Source of the DNA: CAZKKF01 sp964553285
Lineage (GTDB): Bacteria; Patescibacteriota; Minisyncoccia; Phycocordibacterales; Zambryskibacteraceae
Assembly: GCA_964553285.1 (NCBI GenBank)
Contig: CAZKKF010000002.1
Span: forward strand, 1 to 57,203
Direction: 5' to 3'
DNA: 57,203 bases
Of this stretch, positions 31,999-40,683 are shown piece after piece; the stretch's first letter is position 1; each line of letters starts with the position of its first letter. Both the position numbers and the translations under genes were made by a program. A model generated the notes under the pieces. That model saw only the letters and a list, made by a program, of their open reading frames with translations, was not told the DNA's origin and did no database searches.

Positions 31999-33630
31999 TT
32001 ACTTCACATCAACCACCCTCACCCTCCAAGCGCTCCTGCCGCGAAAAGGATCTTCTTCTATCTGGCCAAGCACATCGCAGGTTGCGCCCGCGGATACCTT
32101 GTCTGAAAAAGCGCCCGCAAAAAACTTTATGCCGCGGCCGGTAGACTCTCCGTGCTTCATCATTATCTCCAGGTGCTCTTTGGCTTTGCCGAAGTTTTTT
32201 ACCTCGCCAAGATTTACCTGCGGAAAATTAAAAAGCGGCTTGTCGTTTTCCAAACCGAAAGGTCTCATGGCAAAAAGCGAGCGCAGGAGCGATGGCGTAA
32301 TATCTTTTATATAAACCGATGCTTCAAAAACTTTTTCCGGAGCGGCCAGCACAGAATCCATATTGCCAAAAGCGGAAGAAAGAGTATCCGGCAAAGCGTG
32401 CAAATTTTCTTTGGCAACGGTAAAACCGCCCGCTTCTTTGTGTCCGCCGTACTGAATGAAGATGTCGCTTGAGTGCGCCATGAGATCATGCACGGATACA
32501 CTCTTGTTGCCGCGGCACGAGCCGCGTAGTTCTTTGGAACCGTCTTCGCCCCAGAGGAATACCGGCCTGTCGTATTTTTCGGCAATGTTGTTTGCAACCA
32601 GGCCAAGCAGAGACGGCCGCCAGCCCACCGAGCCGAGCACTATGACCGGACTCTCGTGTAAACGAAGTTCTTCTATGCGCTCATGCGCCTCCTTTACCAT
32701 AGCGGCAACCACGCCCTTGCGCGAGCGGTTGACCGCTTCAAGTTCCTTGGCAAAAGCATAAGCCGCCGTCTCATCCTCTGCGGAGAGCAGGTTGCCTGCA
32801 AGAGAAACTTCTCCCATGCGCGAAGCGGCATTTATTCTTGGAGCAATAAGAAAGCCCACATCGTCTTCCGTTATGTTTCTCAGGCGAAGCATGGAAGTAA
32901 GCGCACGGATGCCCGGCCTGCGGGACCTGTTTAGGACCAGGAGGCCGAACTTGGCAAGTATTCTGTTTTCTCCCGTCAGAGGCACCATGTCGGCAATGGT
33001 CGCGATAGCCACCAAATCCAAGAGCCACTTCTCCTGCCCGGGCGCCATATTCAAGACACCTTTTTGCTGTAGAGCCTGGACCAGCTTAAAAGCGACCCCC
33101 GTACCGCAAAGACCCTTGAAAGGATAATTGCAGTCCGGCTGTTTGGGATCAAGCACGGCAATGGCATTCATCACGCACTGTCCGCTTTCGTGGTGATCGG
33201 TGATGATGACATCAATGCCGAGAGTATTTGCTCTTTCCACCGCATCACAGTTTGCAATGCCGCAATCAACGGTAATGATGAGCGACACCCCTTCTTCATG
33301 CAGTTTATCCACCGCCTCTTGGTGAAAACCGAAACCGTCCGCATGCCTGTCCGGCATATAAGAAATGACATCGGCGCCGGAAGAGGCAAGAGCAGACTTA
33401 AGCATCACTCCGCCCGGCACTCCATCCGCATCAAAGTCGCTGTAGACCGCTATCTTTTCTTTGTCTCTGAAAGCTTTCTCAATGCGAGAAACTGCCTTGT
33501 CCATATCCTTCATCAAAAAAGGATCGTGAAGGTCTTCGTATTTTGGATTCAAAAAGTTTTCTTTCTCATCAATGCCGTAACCGCGGTTTAAGATGATGTC
33601 TTCTATGAGGGGGTGGAGGACTGTTGGCAT
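31999..33630 (-). CDS. recJ: Single-stranded-DNA-specific exonuclease RecJ
   Basis: A 543-residue DHH-family 5'-3' exonuclease. Metal motifs are visible as YSDFDADGVPGG near residue 63, DCGIAN near 123, IITDHHESG near 145 and the RINAASRMG block near 273, with the DHHA1-like GGHKEAGGFT near 395. It works in recombination and mismatch repair, and its operon with rnhA and comEC suggests a DNA-uptake/processing unit. TATAAA lies 9 nt before the start. Confidence 0.93.
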   Translation of the reverse strand: MPTVLHPLIEDIILNRGYGIDEKENFLNPKYEDLHDPFLMKDMDKAVSRIEKAFRDKEKIAVYSDFDADGVPGGVMLKSALASSGADVISYMPDRHADGFGFHQEAVDKLHEEGVSLIITVDCGIANCDAVERANTLGIDVIITDHHESGQCVMNAIAVLDPKQPDCNYPFKGLCGTGVAFKLVQALQQKGVLNMAPGQEKWLLDLVAIATIADMVPLTGENRILAKFGLLVLNRSRRPGIRALTSMLRLRNITEDDVGFLIAPRINAASRMGEVSLAGNLLSAEDETAAYAFAKELEAVNRSRKGVVAAMVKEAHERIEELRLHESPVIVLGSVGWRPSLLGLVANNIAEKYDRPVFLWGEDGSKELRGSCRGNKSVSVHDLMAHSSDIFIQYGGHKEAGGFTVAKENLHALPDTLSSAFGNMDSVLAAPEKVFEASVYIKDITPSLLRSLFAMRPFGLENDKPLFNFPQVNLGEVKNFGKAKEHLEIMMKHGESTGRGIKFFAGAFSDKVSAGATCDVLGQIEEDPFRGRSAWRVRVVDVK

Positions 33631-33651
33631 TTGGTGTATTTTATATGAAAC

Positions 33652-34050
33652 ATGGACAACTGCATATTTTGCAAGATAGCAAACAAGGAAATCCCCTCAC
33701 AAACAGTCTATGAGGACGACAAATGTCTGGCCTTTTTGGACATCCATCCTTATCAGGAAGGCCACACTTTGCTGGTGCCAAAAAGCCACAACCAATGGAT
33801 GACGGATGTGCCAGACGAAGAATTGGCTTATCTTTTTCAAACAGCCAAGAAGATAATGAAAGGGTTAAAGACTGCAATGAACGCAGATTTTGTGAGCCTC
33901 GGCGTAGTAGGCGTTGACGTGCCTCATTTTCATATTCACTTAAACCCCAGATACTTCAACGACAGACTGCGCAACACCATACCAACGATTGAATACAAAA
34001 ATGTGGAGCACATGAAAGAAGTTGCCGACAAAATCAAAAACTCCTTATAG
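33652..34050 (+). CDS. HIT family hydrolase
   Basis: A 132-residue protein with the N-terminal CIFCKIANKEIPS and the HIT signature HFHIHLNPR near residue 95. HIT proteins split nucleotide phosphoramidates and related dinucleotides. It is divergent from recJ, 21 nt apart, and its stop overlaps the end of pgk on the other strand by 6 nt. Confidence 0.88.
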   Translation: MDNCIFCKIANKEIPSQTVYEDDKCLAFLDIHPYQEGHTLLVPKSHNQWMTDVPDEELAYLFQTAKKIMKGLKTAMNADFVSLGVVGVDVPHFHIHLNPRYFNDRLRNTIPTIEYKNVEHMKEVADKIKNSL

Positions 34051-35175
34051 CGGATTTTTGTCTAGCGCTTCGATGCCGGGCAAAGTTTCATTCAAAAGAT
34101 AATCAAGCATGGCACCCCCTGCGGTGGATACAAAAATCCTGTCCCCCAAAGTGTGAACACCTGCGCCTATCGCCGCCACCGTATCCCCTCCTCCCACTAC
34201 GGCTTTGACACTTTGCGTGCTGATGATTGCATCGGCTATGCTCTTGGTACCGGCGGAAAAACCTTTTTCGTAATTTCCAAGTGGACCGTTCCAAACCACT
34301 GTCTTTGCTCTGCTTAATAAATCAGCAAGTTCTTGCGAGGAAAGCAAACCTATATCAACTATCTCATCATTCTGGCCCACTTCATCTGCCATTACTGTTT
34401 TAGTCTCGCCATTTTCATCAATCACAACCACGTCCTTAGGAAGTTTGAGCGGTGGTGAAGTAATATCTGACAAATCAAGATCAAGACCGGAAACAAGCGA
34501 ACGGCCGGTTTCAAAACCCTGCGCCTTAAAAAAATCGTTTGCAAGAGCACCCCCCACAAAAACATAGTCCGCCCTCTCGGCAAACTTGCGAAGCAGGGGG
34601 AGCTTTGTTTCAAATTTGGCTCCGCCAAGCACAAAAAGCAGAGGCTTCTCCGGGGAAAGTGCCGCGGACAGTCCGGCAACTTCTTCTTCAAAAAGAAACC
34701 CTGCGCATGACGGCAAAAACTCCGGCACGCCGACAATGGAAGAGTGCTTACGATGGGACACGGAAAAAGCATCATTCACATAAAAATCCGCAAGGCTTGA
34801 AAGGAGCTTCGCAAACTCCATATCATTTGCCGCTTCCTGCGGATAGCGACGCAGATTTTCAAAAAGGGTTACTTCTCCTGCCGGATACTCCCCCATTTGG
34901 CAAACGGGAAAATAATCGTCCATAAAACGCAACGGAAATTTCTTGGAGAGATGATCTGCAACCGGCTTGAGGCTTGGCGAAGATTCCGTATGCGAGATCA
35001 AAACAACATGCGCACCGGCCGAAAGCAAAAAGTTTATAGACGGCAGAGTTTTGTCTATGCGATAGGTGTCGGATATTTTGCCGCCGTCAACGGGCACATT
35101 AAAATCCGCCCGCAAAAGAACTTTTTTGTTTTTGAAAAAATCGGGATTATCCCGCAAAGAAGACAGGTACTTCAT
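34045..35175 (-). CDS. pgk: Phosphoglycerate kinase
   Basis: A 376-residue glycolytic enzyme with LLRADFNVPVDGGKI near residue 20, FVNDAFSVSHRKHSS near 132, FVLGGAKFETKL near 180 and GGGDTVAAIGAGVH near 330. It forms ATP from 1,3-bisphosphoglycerate. It is about 15-20 residues shorter than usual. It overlaps tpiA by 4 nt, so the two are coupled. Confidence 0.94.
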   Translation of the reverse strand: MKYLSSLRDNPDFFKNKKVLLRADFNVPVDGGKISDTYRIDKTLPSINFLLSAGAHVVLISHTESSPSLKPVADHLSKKFPLRFMDDYFPVCQMGEYPAGEVTLFENLRRYPQEAANDMEFAKLLSSLADFYVNDAFSVSHRKHSSIVGVPEFLPSCAGFLFEEEVAGLSAALSPEKPLLFVLGGAKFETKLPLLRKFAERADYVFVGGALANDFFKAQGFETGRSLVSGLDLDLSDITSPPLKLPKDVVVIDENGETKTVMADEVGQNDEIVDIGLLSSQELADLLSRAKTVVWNGPLGNYEKGFSAGTKSIADAIISTQSVKAVVGGGDTVAAIGAGVHTLGDRIFVSTAGGAMLDYLLNETLPGIEALDKNPL

Positions 35176-35951
35176 TTTCTTTTTGCCGCAGGAAAAAGAC
35201 TTTCCATAATGCGGGTCATCTCCTGCGCGCGGATGCTTGCTCTTCCAACCAAAAATCCCTGCGCAGAGCCCGCAGACAAAAGCTCTTGCGCATTTGAGGA
35301 ATCAACCGAACCTCCATATATTATTCTCGCCTGATGCGCGGGAGCGTTGCCAAACATATCTGCAAGCACTTTCCTTATAAAGATGATGGTTTCAAAAAGC
35401 GAAGCGGGCGACATGGCACTACTTGCCTTCTCCCCCACCGCCCAGACGGGCTCATAGGCAAGAATGATTTTGCCCAAAGAGTTTTTTGGAATACCGTCAA
35501 GCGAACTTTTTATCTCATCGCGCAAAACGTTCCAATATTCTCCGGCATAGTCGCGCTCTTTTTCGCCCACGCAAACAACCGGCACGAGGCCCGCCTTAAG
35601 CGCAAGCTGAACTTTGCGGGATACATCTTCGGAGCTCTCGCCTTCGGCCCTCTCTTCGGAGTGGCCGAGTATCACAAACTCCGCTCCGGCATCCTTGAGC
35701 TGAAACACGGAAGACTCCCCGGTGTGAGCCCCTTCCGGATAGGCAGACATTCCCTGCGCACCAAGGAGAAGATTTTTAGGAAAAGCGCGCGAAGAAAGAG
35801 AAAAGATGTGGGCATGGCTCGGGGCCGCGCCAAAAAATACTTTTGAGTATTTTTTGGCGCACTTCACATAAAAAGAGAAGAGGTCTTTAGCAGAATCCAC
35901 ATCACGAAGGTACATCTTCCAGTTGCCGATAAAAAAGATCTTGCGCTGCAT
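35172..35951 (-). CDS. tpiA: Triosephosphate isomerase
   Basis: A 259-residue enzyme with FIGNWKMYL (catalytic Lys) near residue 7, ILGHSEER (His) near 92, AYEPVWAVGE (Glu) near 163 and YGGSVDSSNAQELL near 207. It exchanges glyceraldehyde-3-phosphate and dihydroxyacetone phosphate. Together with pgk it marks the lower glycolytic pathway that most CPR bacteria keep. Confidence 0.94.
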   Translation of the reverse strand: MQRKIFFIGNWKMYLRDVDSAKDLFSFYVKCAKKYSKVFFGAAPSHAHIFSLSSRAFPKNLLLGAQGMSAYPEGAHTGESSVFQLKDAGAEFVILGHSEERAEGESSEDVSRKVQLALKAGLVPVVCVGEKERDYAGEYWNVLRDEIKSSLDGIPKNSLGKIILAYEPVWAVGEKASSAMSPASLFETIIFIRKVLADMFGNAPAHQARIIYGGSVDSSNAQELLSAGSAQGFLVGRASIRAQEMTRIMESLFPAAKRK

Positions 35952-35962
35952 GGTTGGAGATA

Positions 35963-35968
35963 ATTATA
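35963..35968 (-). promoter_or_regulatory. -10 box of tpiA-pgk
   Basis: TATAAT on the minus strand, 11 nt ahead of the tpiA ATG, which predicts a leader of only about 5 nt. Confidence 0.45.
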
Positions 35969-35999
35969 CCAAACCCCGGCCCCGTATGACACAAAGGCT

Positions 36000-37742
36000 T
36001 TAACTCCCTGCAATACGAAAAGCTTCTTCCAGAGGAATATGCTTTTGAAAAGCGGCAAAAAGAGCCTCATCTTCAAGCAAGAGGCTCTTTTCCAGGCGCA
36101 TTTCCGCCTTTAGAGCCTCCACATCGGAAGCGGCCACCAGAGTTTTGGACGTAAGCCCGACAGGCACAACCTCATACACCCCGCGCTTGTCCCTTTTGTC
36201 CGACAAGCCTTCCCCCGCGCTCATAAACACAGGCATTTTCATGCCGCCTTTGGGCGACAGCACACCCTCCTCCTGCAAGGCAGTTATAACAAGCTTCAAA
36301 TCTGCTCCCTTTATTCGCTTCATAAGCTCTTTTTCGGGTATTTCTATCTCTTTGTCGCCGTAAGAAGTGCGGGCCGACAGGCGGCTGGTAACCGCAAGAG
36401 AGAGCACCGAGGCAAGCTTTGCTGGAGAAATACCAAAATCTTCCATTTTTGAAATCAAACCGGAAATGTTTTCGGTCTTGACCGAGGCCAAAACCAATCT
36501 GCCGTGGGCCGCCGCAGACACCGCAAGCATGGCCGTATCATGGTCTTTTATCTCGCTTATCATCAAAATATCCGCATCCTGTCTCATCGCCGCCCGAACC
36601 GCCGCCGGAAAAGAAAGCCCTTTGTCCGGACGGACGGTAATTTGGTTGACCCCCGCCAGAGAATGCTCTATGTGCTCCTCCACCGATATCGCCGTCTTGC
36701 CGGGGCGATTGGCAATATCAATCATCGTATAAAGAAGGGTGGTCTTGCCCGAAGAAGCGGGCCCGGCCACAAGTATCAAGCCGCTTCTTGCATGCAAAGC
36801 TTTGTGGGTATCCTCCAGGCCCTTGCCGTGGAAACCCAGAGTCTCCAGTGTGAAACCGGCTGAAGTCTCTTTAAACAAGCGCAGGACTATCCTTTCCCCG
36901 CGATGAGTGGGAACAACGGATATTCTTGCGGTGCGCAAAGACGCACCCTCGCCGAAAGACACCTTGCCTTCCTGCGCCAGGGCTGTCTCTTCCACCGTAA
37001 GACCAGAGAGCATCTTCAGTCTTGCAGACACTATGGGCGCAATGCGTGCAGGCAAGACCATGCCTTCGTGCAAACTTCCCCCGATACGAAACTTCACCGA
37101 AAGGCCTTTGTCCGCAGGCTCAAGGTGTATGTGATCGGCGTGCTGGGAGTTTGCATACCAAATGACAGATTCAAGCAGTTCGCTTGCCTGCGAACTCTCG
37201 GCGAGCACTTTTATATATTCCCCGGACAAAGCGGGATTTTTGGAAAGCTCGGAGAGAAGCGTCTCCGAATGCGAGTCCATCTGCCCTCCCACATGAGTGC
37301 GCACACCGCGCTGGTAGGCGATGAGCGCATACTTCATGGAAGCCGCATCCGTCAGGCGGCAGAGCACGGGCGCACCTATTCTCTCCTCCAAAAAAGAAAC
37401 GGCGTCCGCATCCAAAGGCTCAAGCGAGGCGACCTCCACCCCCTCCCCCTTGCGGGCAAAAGAAACAATGCGTTTTATGCGGGAAATCGGCTCCGGAACC
37501 AGAGAAAGTATCTCGTAGGAAAGCGCCCTGTTTGCAAGGCTCACAAAAGGGATGCCCGTCAAAGCCGAATAAGCTCGGCGCACATCATCCTCCCCCACCG
37601 CGCCGGAAAGAACGAGCGCCTGGCTCAATGGTATTTTCCTTTCCCTGGCATCATTCAGCGCAAGCTTCATCTCGGTTTTGGAGACAACGCCCGAGTCGGT
37701 GAGAAAATCCTTTAGCAAACTATCAGTGCGATCAATGTGCAT
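36000..37742 (-). CDS. PilB/GspE-like type IV pilus ATPase, divergent
   Basis: A 580-residue protein: an MshEN-like N-terminal domain (residues 1-145), a linker, and an ATPase domain with Walker A GPASSGKTT near residue 330, a Walker B-like ILMISEIKD near 393 and AAHGRLVLASVKT near 410. The four-Cys zinc motif of PilB and GspE is missing. Such ATPases drive pilus assembly and could serve DNA uptake with ComEC. ATG at 37742 is chosen because an upstream ATG overlaps a TATAAT box. No pilin or PilC neighbour is present. Confidence 0.8.
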   Translation of the reverse strand: MHIDRTDSLLKDFLTDSGVVSKTEMKLALNDARERKIPLSQALVLSGAVGEDDVRRAYSALTGIPFVSLANRALSYEILSLVPEPISRIKRIVSFARKGEGVEVASLEPLDADAVSFLEERIGAPVLCRLTDAASMKYALIAYQRGVRTHVGGQMDSHSETLLSELSKNPALSGEYIKVLAESSQASELLESVIWYANSQHADHIHLEPADKGLSVKFRIGGSLHEGMVLPARIAPIVSARLKMLSGLTVEETALAQEGKVSFGEGASLRTARISVVPTHRGERIVLRLFKETSAGFTLETLGFHGKGLEDTHKALHARSGLILVAGPASSGKTTLLYTMIDIANRPGKTAISVEEHIEHSLAGVNQITVRPDKGLSFPAAVRAAMRQDADILMISEIKDHDTAMLAVSAAAHGRLVLASVKTENISGLISKMEDFGISPAKLASVLSLAVTSRLSARTSYGDKEIEIPEKELMKRIKGADLKLVITALQEEGVLSPKGGMKMPVFMSAGEGLSDKRDKRGVYEVVPVGLTSKTLVAASDVEALKAEMRLEKSLLLEDEALFAAFQKHIPLEEAFRIAGS

Positions 37743-37758
37743 ATTATTTACATCAATC

Positions 37759-37764
37759 ATTATA
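37759..37764 (-). promoter_or_regulatory. -10 box of the PilB-like gene
   Basis: TATAAT on the minus strand. Its last bases form an upstream in-frame ATG, which favours the later start at 37742. Confidence 0.4.
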
Positions 37765-37876
37765 AACAGCTAAACATGGCGTGCCTAGGACCTAAACTGC
37801 TAACAACGTCCCGCCGCCGGAAGCCGACGACGTGTTTTTCTTGGTGCAGTCAGTAAGGTGGAGGCAATCCTGCGAT

Positions 37877-38116
37877 TTAGCGTTTCTTGTTTTTTGTCAG
37901 ATTTATAAATTCTTCCCGGGAAATACCCAGGTCGGTCAAGATACCCCACAAAGTGCCTTTGGGTAGATCGTTGTTGCCATGCACCGGCACAACAATCCTC
38001 TTGCCATTGTTATCCCTAAGTACATGGTGGCTACCTTTTATATAATCCGGACGATAATCAATCCCCTGCAAAATCTTTAATAGTTGTTTGCCTGTAACAT
38101 TGGGCAATTTAGGCAT
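37877..38116 (-). CDS. hicA: HicA-family toxin
   Basis: A 79-residue protein with KGSHHVLRDNNGKRIVVPVHG, which carries the HicA fold and its catalytic His, and a LPKGTLWGILTDLGISREEF tail. HicA cleaves mRNA; HicB neutralises it. ATG at 38116 is chosen because conservation begins there; the gene overlaps hicB by 8 nt. Confidence 0.88.
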   Translation of the reverse strand: MPKLPNVTGKQLLKILQGIDYRPDYIKGSHHVLRDNNGKRIVVPVHGNNDLPKGTLWGILTDLGISREEFINLTKNKKR

Positions 38117-38366
38117 ACGCTTTTTTGCTTCTGAAAACCGGAGTGGGAATTGATACGGTTTCAATGGATTGAAGCCCCTCATCACTTGGTATAGGGTCGC
38201 CGTTCTTCGCGCATGAAATAAGATAGGCTTCTATTGCCTCGTTCAGTCTTTTTTTGGTGTCTTCTATAGTGCTTCCAAAAGTATGACACCCGGGCAAAGC
38301 CGGAACAAAACCATGGTACTTTGTGCCGTCTTTTTCAATTACAGTGCGGAAAGAGTAGCTCTTCAT
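38109..38366 (-). CDS. hicB: HicB-family antitoxin
   Basis: An 85-residue protein with the partial RNase H-like HicB fold: SFRTVIEKDGTKYHGFVPAL, PGCHTFG and a helix KKRLNEAIEAYLIS. No DNA-binding C-terminal domain is obvious. It precedes the toxin, and the promoter lies 8 nt before its ATG, predicting a leaderless mRNA. Confidence 0.87.
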   Translation of the reverse strand: MKSYSFRTVIEKDGTKYHGFVPALPGCHTFGSTIEDTKKRLNEAIEAYLISCAKNGDPIPSDEGLQSIETVSIPTPVFRSKKAYA

Positions 38367-38374
38367 ATATCGCA

Positions 38375-38403
38375 AGTATACCGACAGGCCCGAGCGAGAG
38401 CAA
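38375..38403 (-). promoter_or_regulatory. Promoter of hicBA
   Basis: TTGCTC (38398-38403), 17 nt, TATACT (38375-38380) on the minus strand. Confidence 0.6.
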
Positions 38404-38442
38404 GCCGTTGATGTGGCAGTGTTCCTAGCCCCCATTTTCCCC

Positions 38443-38471
38443 TTGACTTCCCCTACCAACTATGATACAAT
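38443..38471 (+). promoter_or_regulatory. Promoter of the GC-rich orphan gene
   Basis: TTGACT (38443-38448), 17 nt, TACAAT (38466-38471), followed by GGGGG. The leader may fold through GGGGGT and ACCCCC (about 38473-38507). Confidence 0.75.
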
Positions 38472-38549
38472 GGGGGTAGAAGGGTAGGTATTCGCCTAAC
38501 CCCCGTACTTGGCGGCTCCAAGCAAGTTCTCTTCATAGGAGATGACGCC

Positions 38550-39158
38550 ATGACCGAGGTCATGACCCCATCGGAGATCACCGCAGGGCAGATCGGCAAG
38601 TTCCAGGAACTCCTGGGTGCCGGTCTCCGCAAGAGCGGACTCCAGAGCGAGCCGACCCAGACGGTCCTTGAGACCCAGGGTGACTCGCTCGTCACCGAGC
38701 TCGTTGCAGTGGTGCGCAGGCGGGTGGAAGCCATCGTCAACATGATCTTCCGCCGTGTTCGCGTAGATCGTACCAAGACCGCGACGCAGGTCATCGACGG
38801 CACTGGCCGCTACAAGTGGTACATCGACGAGGAAGTTCTCGCCGAGATGCCGATGCTCGGCCGTGAGGAGGATGATGTTGGGTTCTTTAAGCTCAACTAC
38901 GATCCAACTCCCGATGAACTGGACCGTGAGTACGAAGCTCGCGGCCTCCGTCCCGATCCTGCGGCCACGGCGCAAGCTATGGCTGACGACCCTGCCTTCG
39001 CTGATGAGCGGCCCGTTGGCGTTCAGTGGCGAGACAGCAGGGGTCGGGCGTGCTTCGCGATCTTCCGCCGCAGCGTCGGCGAGCGCGAGGTGTACGTCTA
39101 CCGCATCGATGACGGGTGGAGTCGGCGCTGTCGGTTTTCCGGCGTGCTCAAGGCCTAG
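38550..39158 (+). CDS. GC-rich orphan protein, possibly Parcubacteria-specific
   Basis: A 202-residue soluble protein with no recognised domain. The N-terminal 70 residues are helical (TAGQIGKFQELLGAGLRKSG, VVRRRVEAIVNMIFRRV). The C-terminal half is acidic and aromatic (DPTPDELDREYEARGLRP, DPAFADERPVGVQWRD, VYVYRIDDGW). AGGAG lies 9 nt ahead of the ATG. Codons are clearly richer in G and C than in nusA or hicBA next door, as expected for transfer or strong expression. I recall similar hypothetical proteins in Parcubacteria but cannot verify that here. Function unknown. Confidence 0.75.
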   Translation: MTEVMTPSEITAGQIGKFQELLGAGLRKSGLQSEPTQTVLETQGDSLVTELVAVVRRRVEAIVNMIFRRVRVDRTKTATQVIDGTGRYKWYIDEEVLAEMPMLGREEDDVGFFKLNYDPTPDELDREYEARGLRPDPAATAQAMADDPAFADERPVGVQWRDSRGRACFAIFRRSVGEREVYVYRIDDGWSRRCRFSGVLKA

Positions 39159-39185
39159 CTTCAGCACAGGGCCCTTACTTGGGCC

Positions 39186-39211
39186 GAGCACCTCCACTGG
39201 GGGTGCTTTTT
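39186..39211 (+). terminator. Terminator of the GC-rich orphan gene
   Basis: Stem AGCACC / GGGTGC-type arms followed by TTTTT. Confidence 0.75.
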
Positions 39212-39256
39212 ACATATACATGGCGGGTGTCCGTGTACGCACTTTGCTCCAGCCAC

Positions 39257-39285
39257 TTGACTTTTGAGGCTCGCGGGTATATAAT
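39257..39285 (+). promoter_or_regulatory. Promoter upstream of nusA
   Basis: TTGACT (39257-39262), 17 nt, TATAAT (39280-39285), followed by TAGGGGG. It is near consensus. Confidence 0.8.
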
Positions 39286-39317
39286 TAGGGGGTGAGAGTG
39301 CGTGGAAGTAGAGGAGG

Positions 39318-39342
39318 TTCGCCCGTCGGGCGGGCCATTTTT
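39318..39342 (+). terminator. Attenuator-like hairpin between the promoter and nusA
   Basis: CGCCC, a 3-nt loop and GGGCG are followed four to five nt later by seven T. It lies between promoter 39257 and the nusA start, so a short RNA of about 50 nt could be released. The position is approximate. Confidence 0.5.
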
Positions 39343-39367
39343 TTAAGAGCAATCAGAAAAAACAATC

Positions 39368-40642
39368 ATGTTTGATCTCAAAGTCATAAACGCGGTCTTG
39401 GGAGAGCTTGAAGAGACGCGCGGCATACCAAAAGAAAAAGTCATAGAAGCCATAGAGGCCGCCCTTGCCACTGCCTACAGAAAAGAGTACGGCAAGCGCG
39501 GGCAGATAGTGCGCGCTAAGTTTGACATAAATACCGGCAAAACGGACTTCTTCCAGATAAAGACCGTGGTGGACGACACTCTGGTTTTCATGGACGACGA
39601 AGAAAAAGAAGAAGCTCTGGAGAAAAATCCGGAAGACGACCGCATCATGTTCAGCTCCGAACAGCACATACTCCTTGAAGACGCCAAGTTCATCAAGAAA
39701 GACGTGGCTTTGGATGACGAAGTGGTGTTCCCCCTGGAGCACAAAGACGATTTCGGCCGCATCGCGTCGCAGACCGCAAAGCAGGTCATCATGCAAAAAA
39801 TCCGCGAAGCGGAGAGAGTATCCGTAATGGGCGAATACGGCTCACGCGAAGGAGAGATAGTAACCGGCACCGTACAGCGCATTGAAAGGGGCGCCATCTT
39901 CCTTGATATAGGGCGCGCCACCGGCGTTTTGACCTTTGAGGAGCGTATCCCTGGGGAACACTTCAACCAGGGCGAGAGAGTAAGAGCATATCTTTATCGC
40001 GTAGAAGAATCTCCGCGCGGAGTTTTCCTCAAGCTTTCCCGCTCCCATCCTAAGTTTTTGGAGAAGCTCTTTGAGCTTGAGTCTCCGGAGATAGCAAACG
40101 GCATAGTTACCATAAAGGCCGTGGCCCGCGAAGCAGGTTCGCGTTCAAAAATCGCCGCTCACTCTGAAGACGAGCATGTCGATCCCGTAGGCTCCATGGT
40201 GGGCCAGAGAGGCGTGCGCGTTTCTACCGTCATGTCTGAACTGCGCGGAGAAAAGATAGACATCATTGAGTGGTCCGCCGACCCTGTGAAGTTTATAGAA
40301 GATGCCGTATCTCCGGCAAAAGCCATGAGCGTTGAGGTGGACGAGAAAGATCACAGAGCAACAGTGACGGTATCCGAAGATCAGCAATCGCTTGCCATCG
40401 GCAAGGGCGGACAGAACGTGCGCCTGGCGGCAAAGCTTACCGGCTGGAACATAGACATAAGGTCTGTCGCGGGAGAAGCCATAGCTCATGCCGATGAGAA
40501 AGCAAGCAAAGACGCTTCACCGGAAAAAGCCCCGGACATACATGCCGAAGATATAATTCCGGAAGAATCTGCGGCACAAAACCTTGAAGAAGCGAAGTCT
40601 GCGGAAAACGCTCCCGAGGAGACAAAAGAGGCGGTAGAATAA
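39368..40642 (+). CDS. nusA: Transcription termination/antitermination protein NusA
   Basis: A 424-residue protein: the N-terminal RNA-polymerase-binding domain (VIEAIEAALATAYRKEY), an S1 domain near residues 150-230 (GEIVTGTVQRIERGAIFLD), and two KH domains (GSMVGQRGVRVSTV near 276; AIGKGGQNVRLAAKLTGWNI near 343). The C-terminal tail is acidic and the AR repeats are missing. NusA controls pausing, termination and antitermination. A terminator-like leader suggests self-regulation. Confidence 0.95.
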   Translation: MFDLKVINAVLGELEETRGIPKEKVIEAIEAALATAYRKEYGKRGQIVRAKFDINTGKTDFFQIKTVVDDTLVFMDDEEKEEALEKNPEDDRIMFSSEQHILLEDAKFIKKDVALDDEVVFPLEHKDDFGRIASQTAKQVIMQKIREAERVSVMGEYGSREGEIVTGTVQRIERGAIFLDIGRATGVLTFEERIPGEHFNQGERVRAYLYRVEESPRGVFLKLSRSHPKFLEKLFELESPEIANGIVTIKAVAREAGSRSKIAAHSEDEHVDPVGSMVGQRGVRVSTVMSELRGEKIDIIEWSADPVKFIEDAVSPAKAMSVEVDEKDHRATVTVSEDQQSLAIGKGGQNVRLAAKLTGWNIDIRSVAGEAIAHADEKASKDASPEKAPDIHAEDIIPEESAAQNLEEAKSAENAPEETKEAVE

Positions 40643-40683
40643 GCGCGGGCAAAAATTATCAAAATAAAAAATCAAAAAACACT

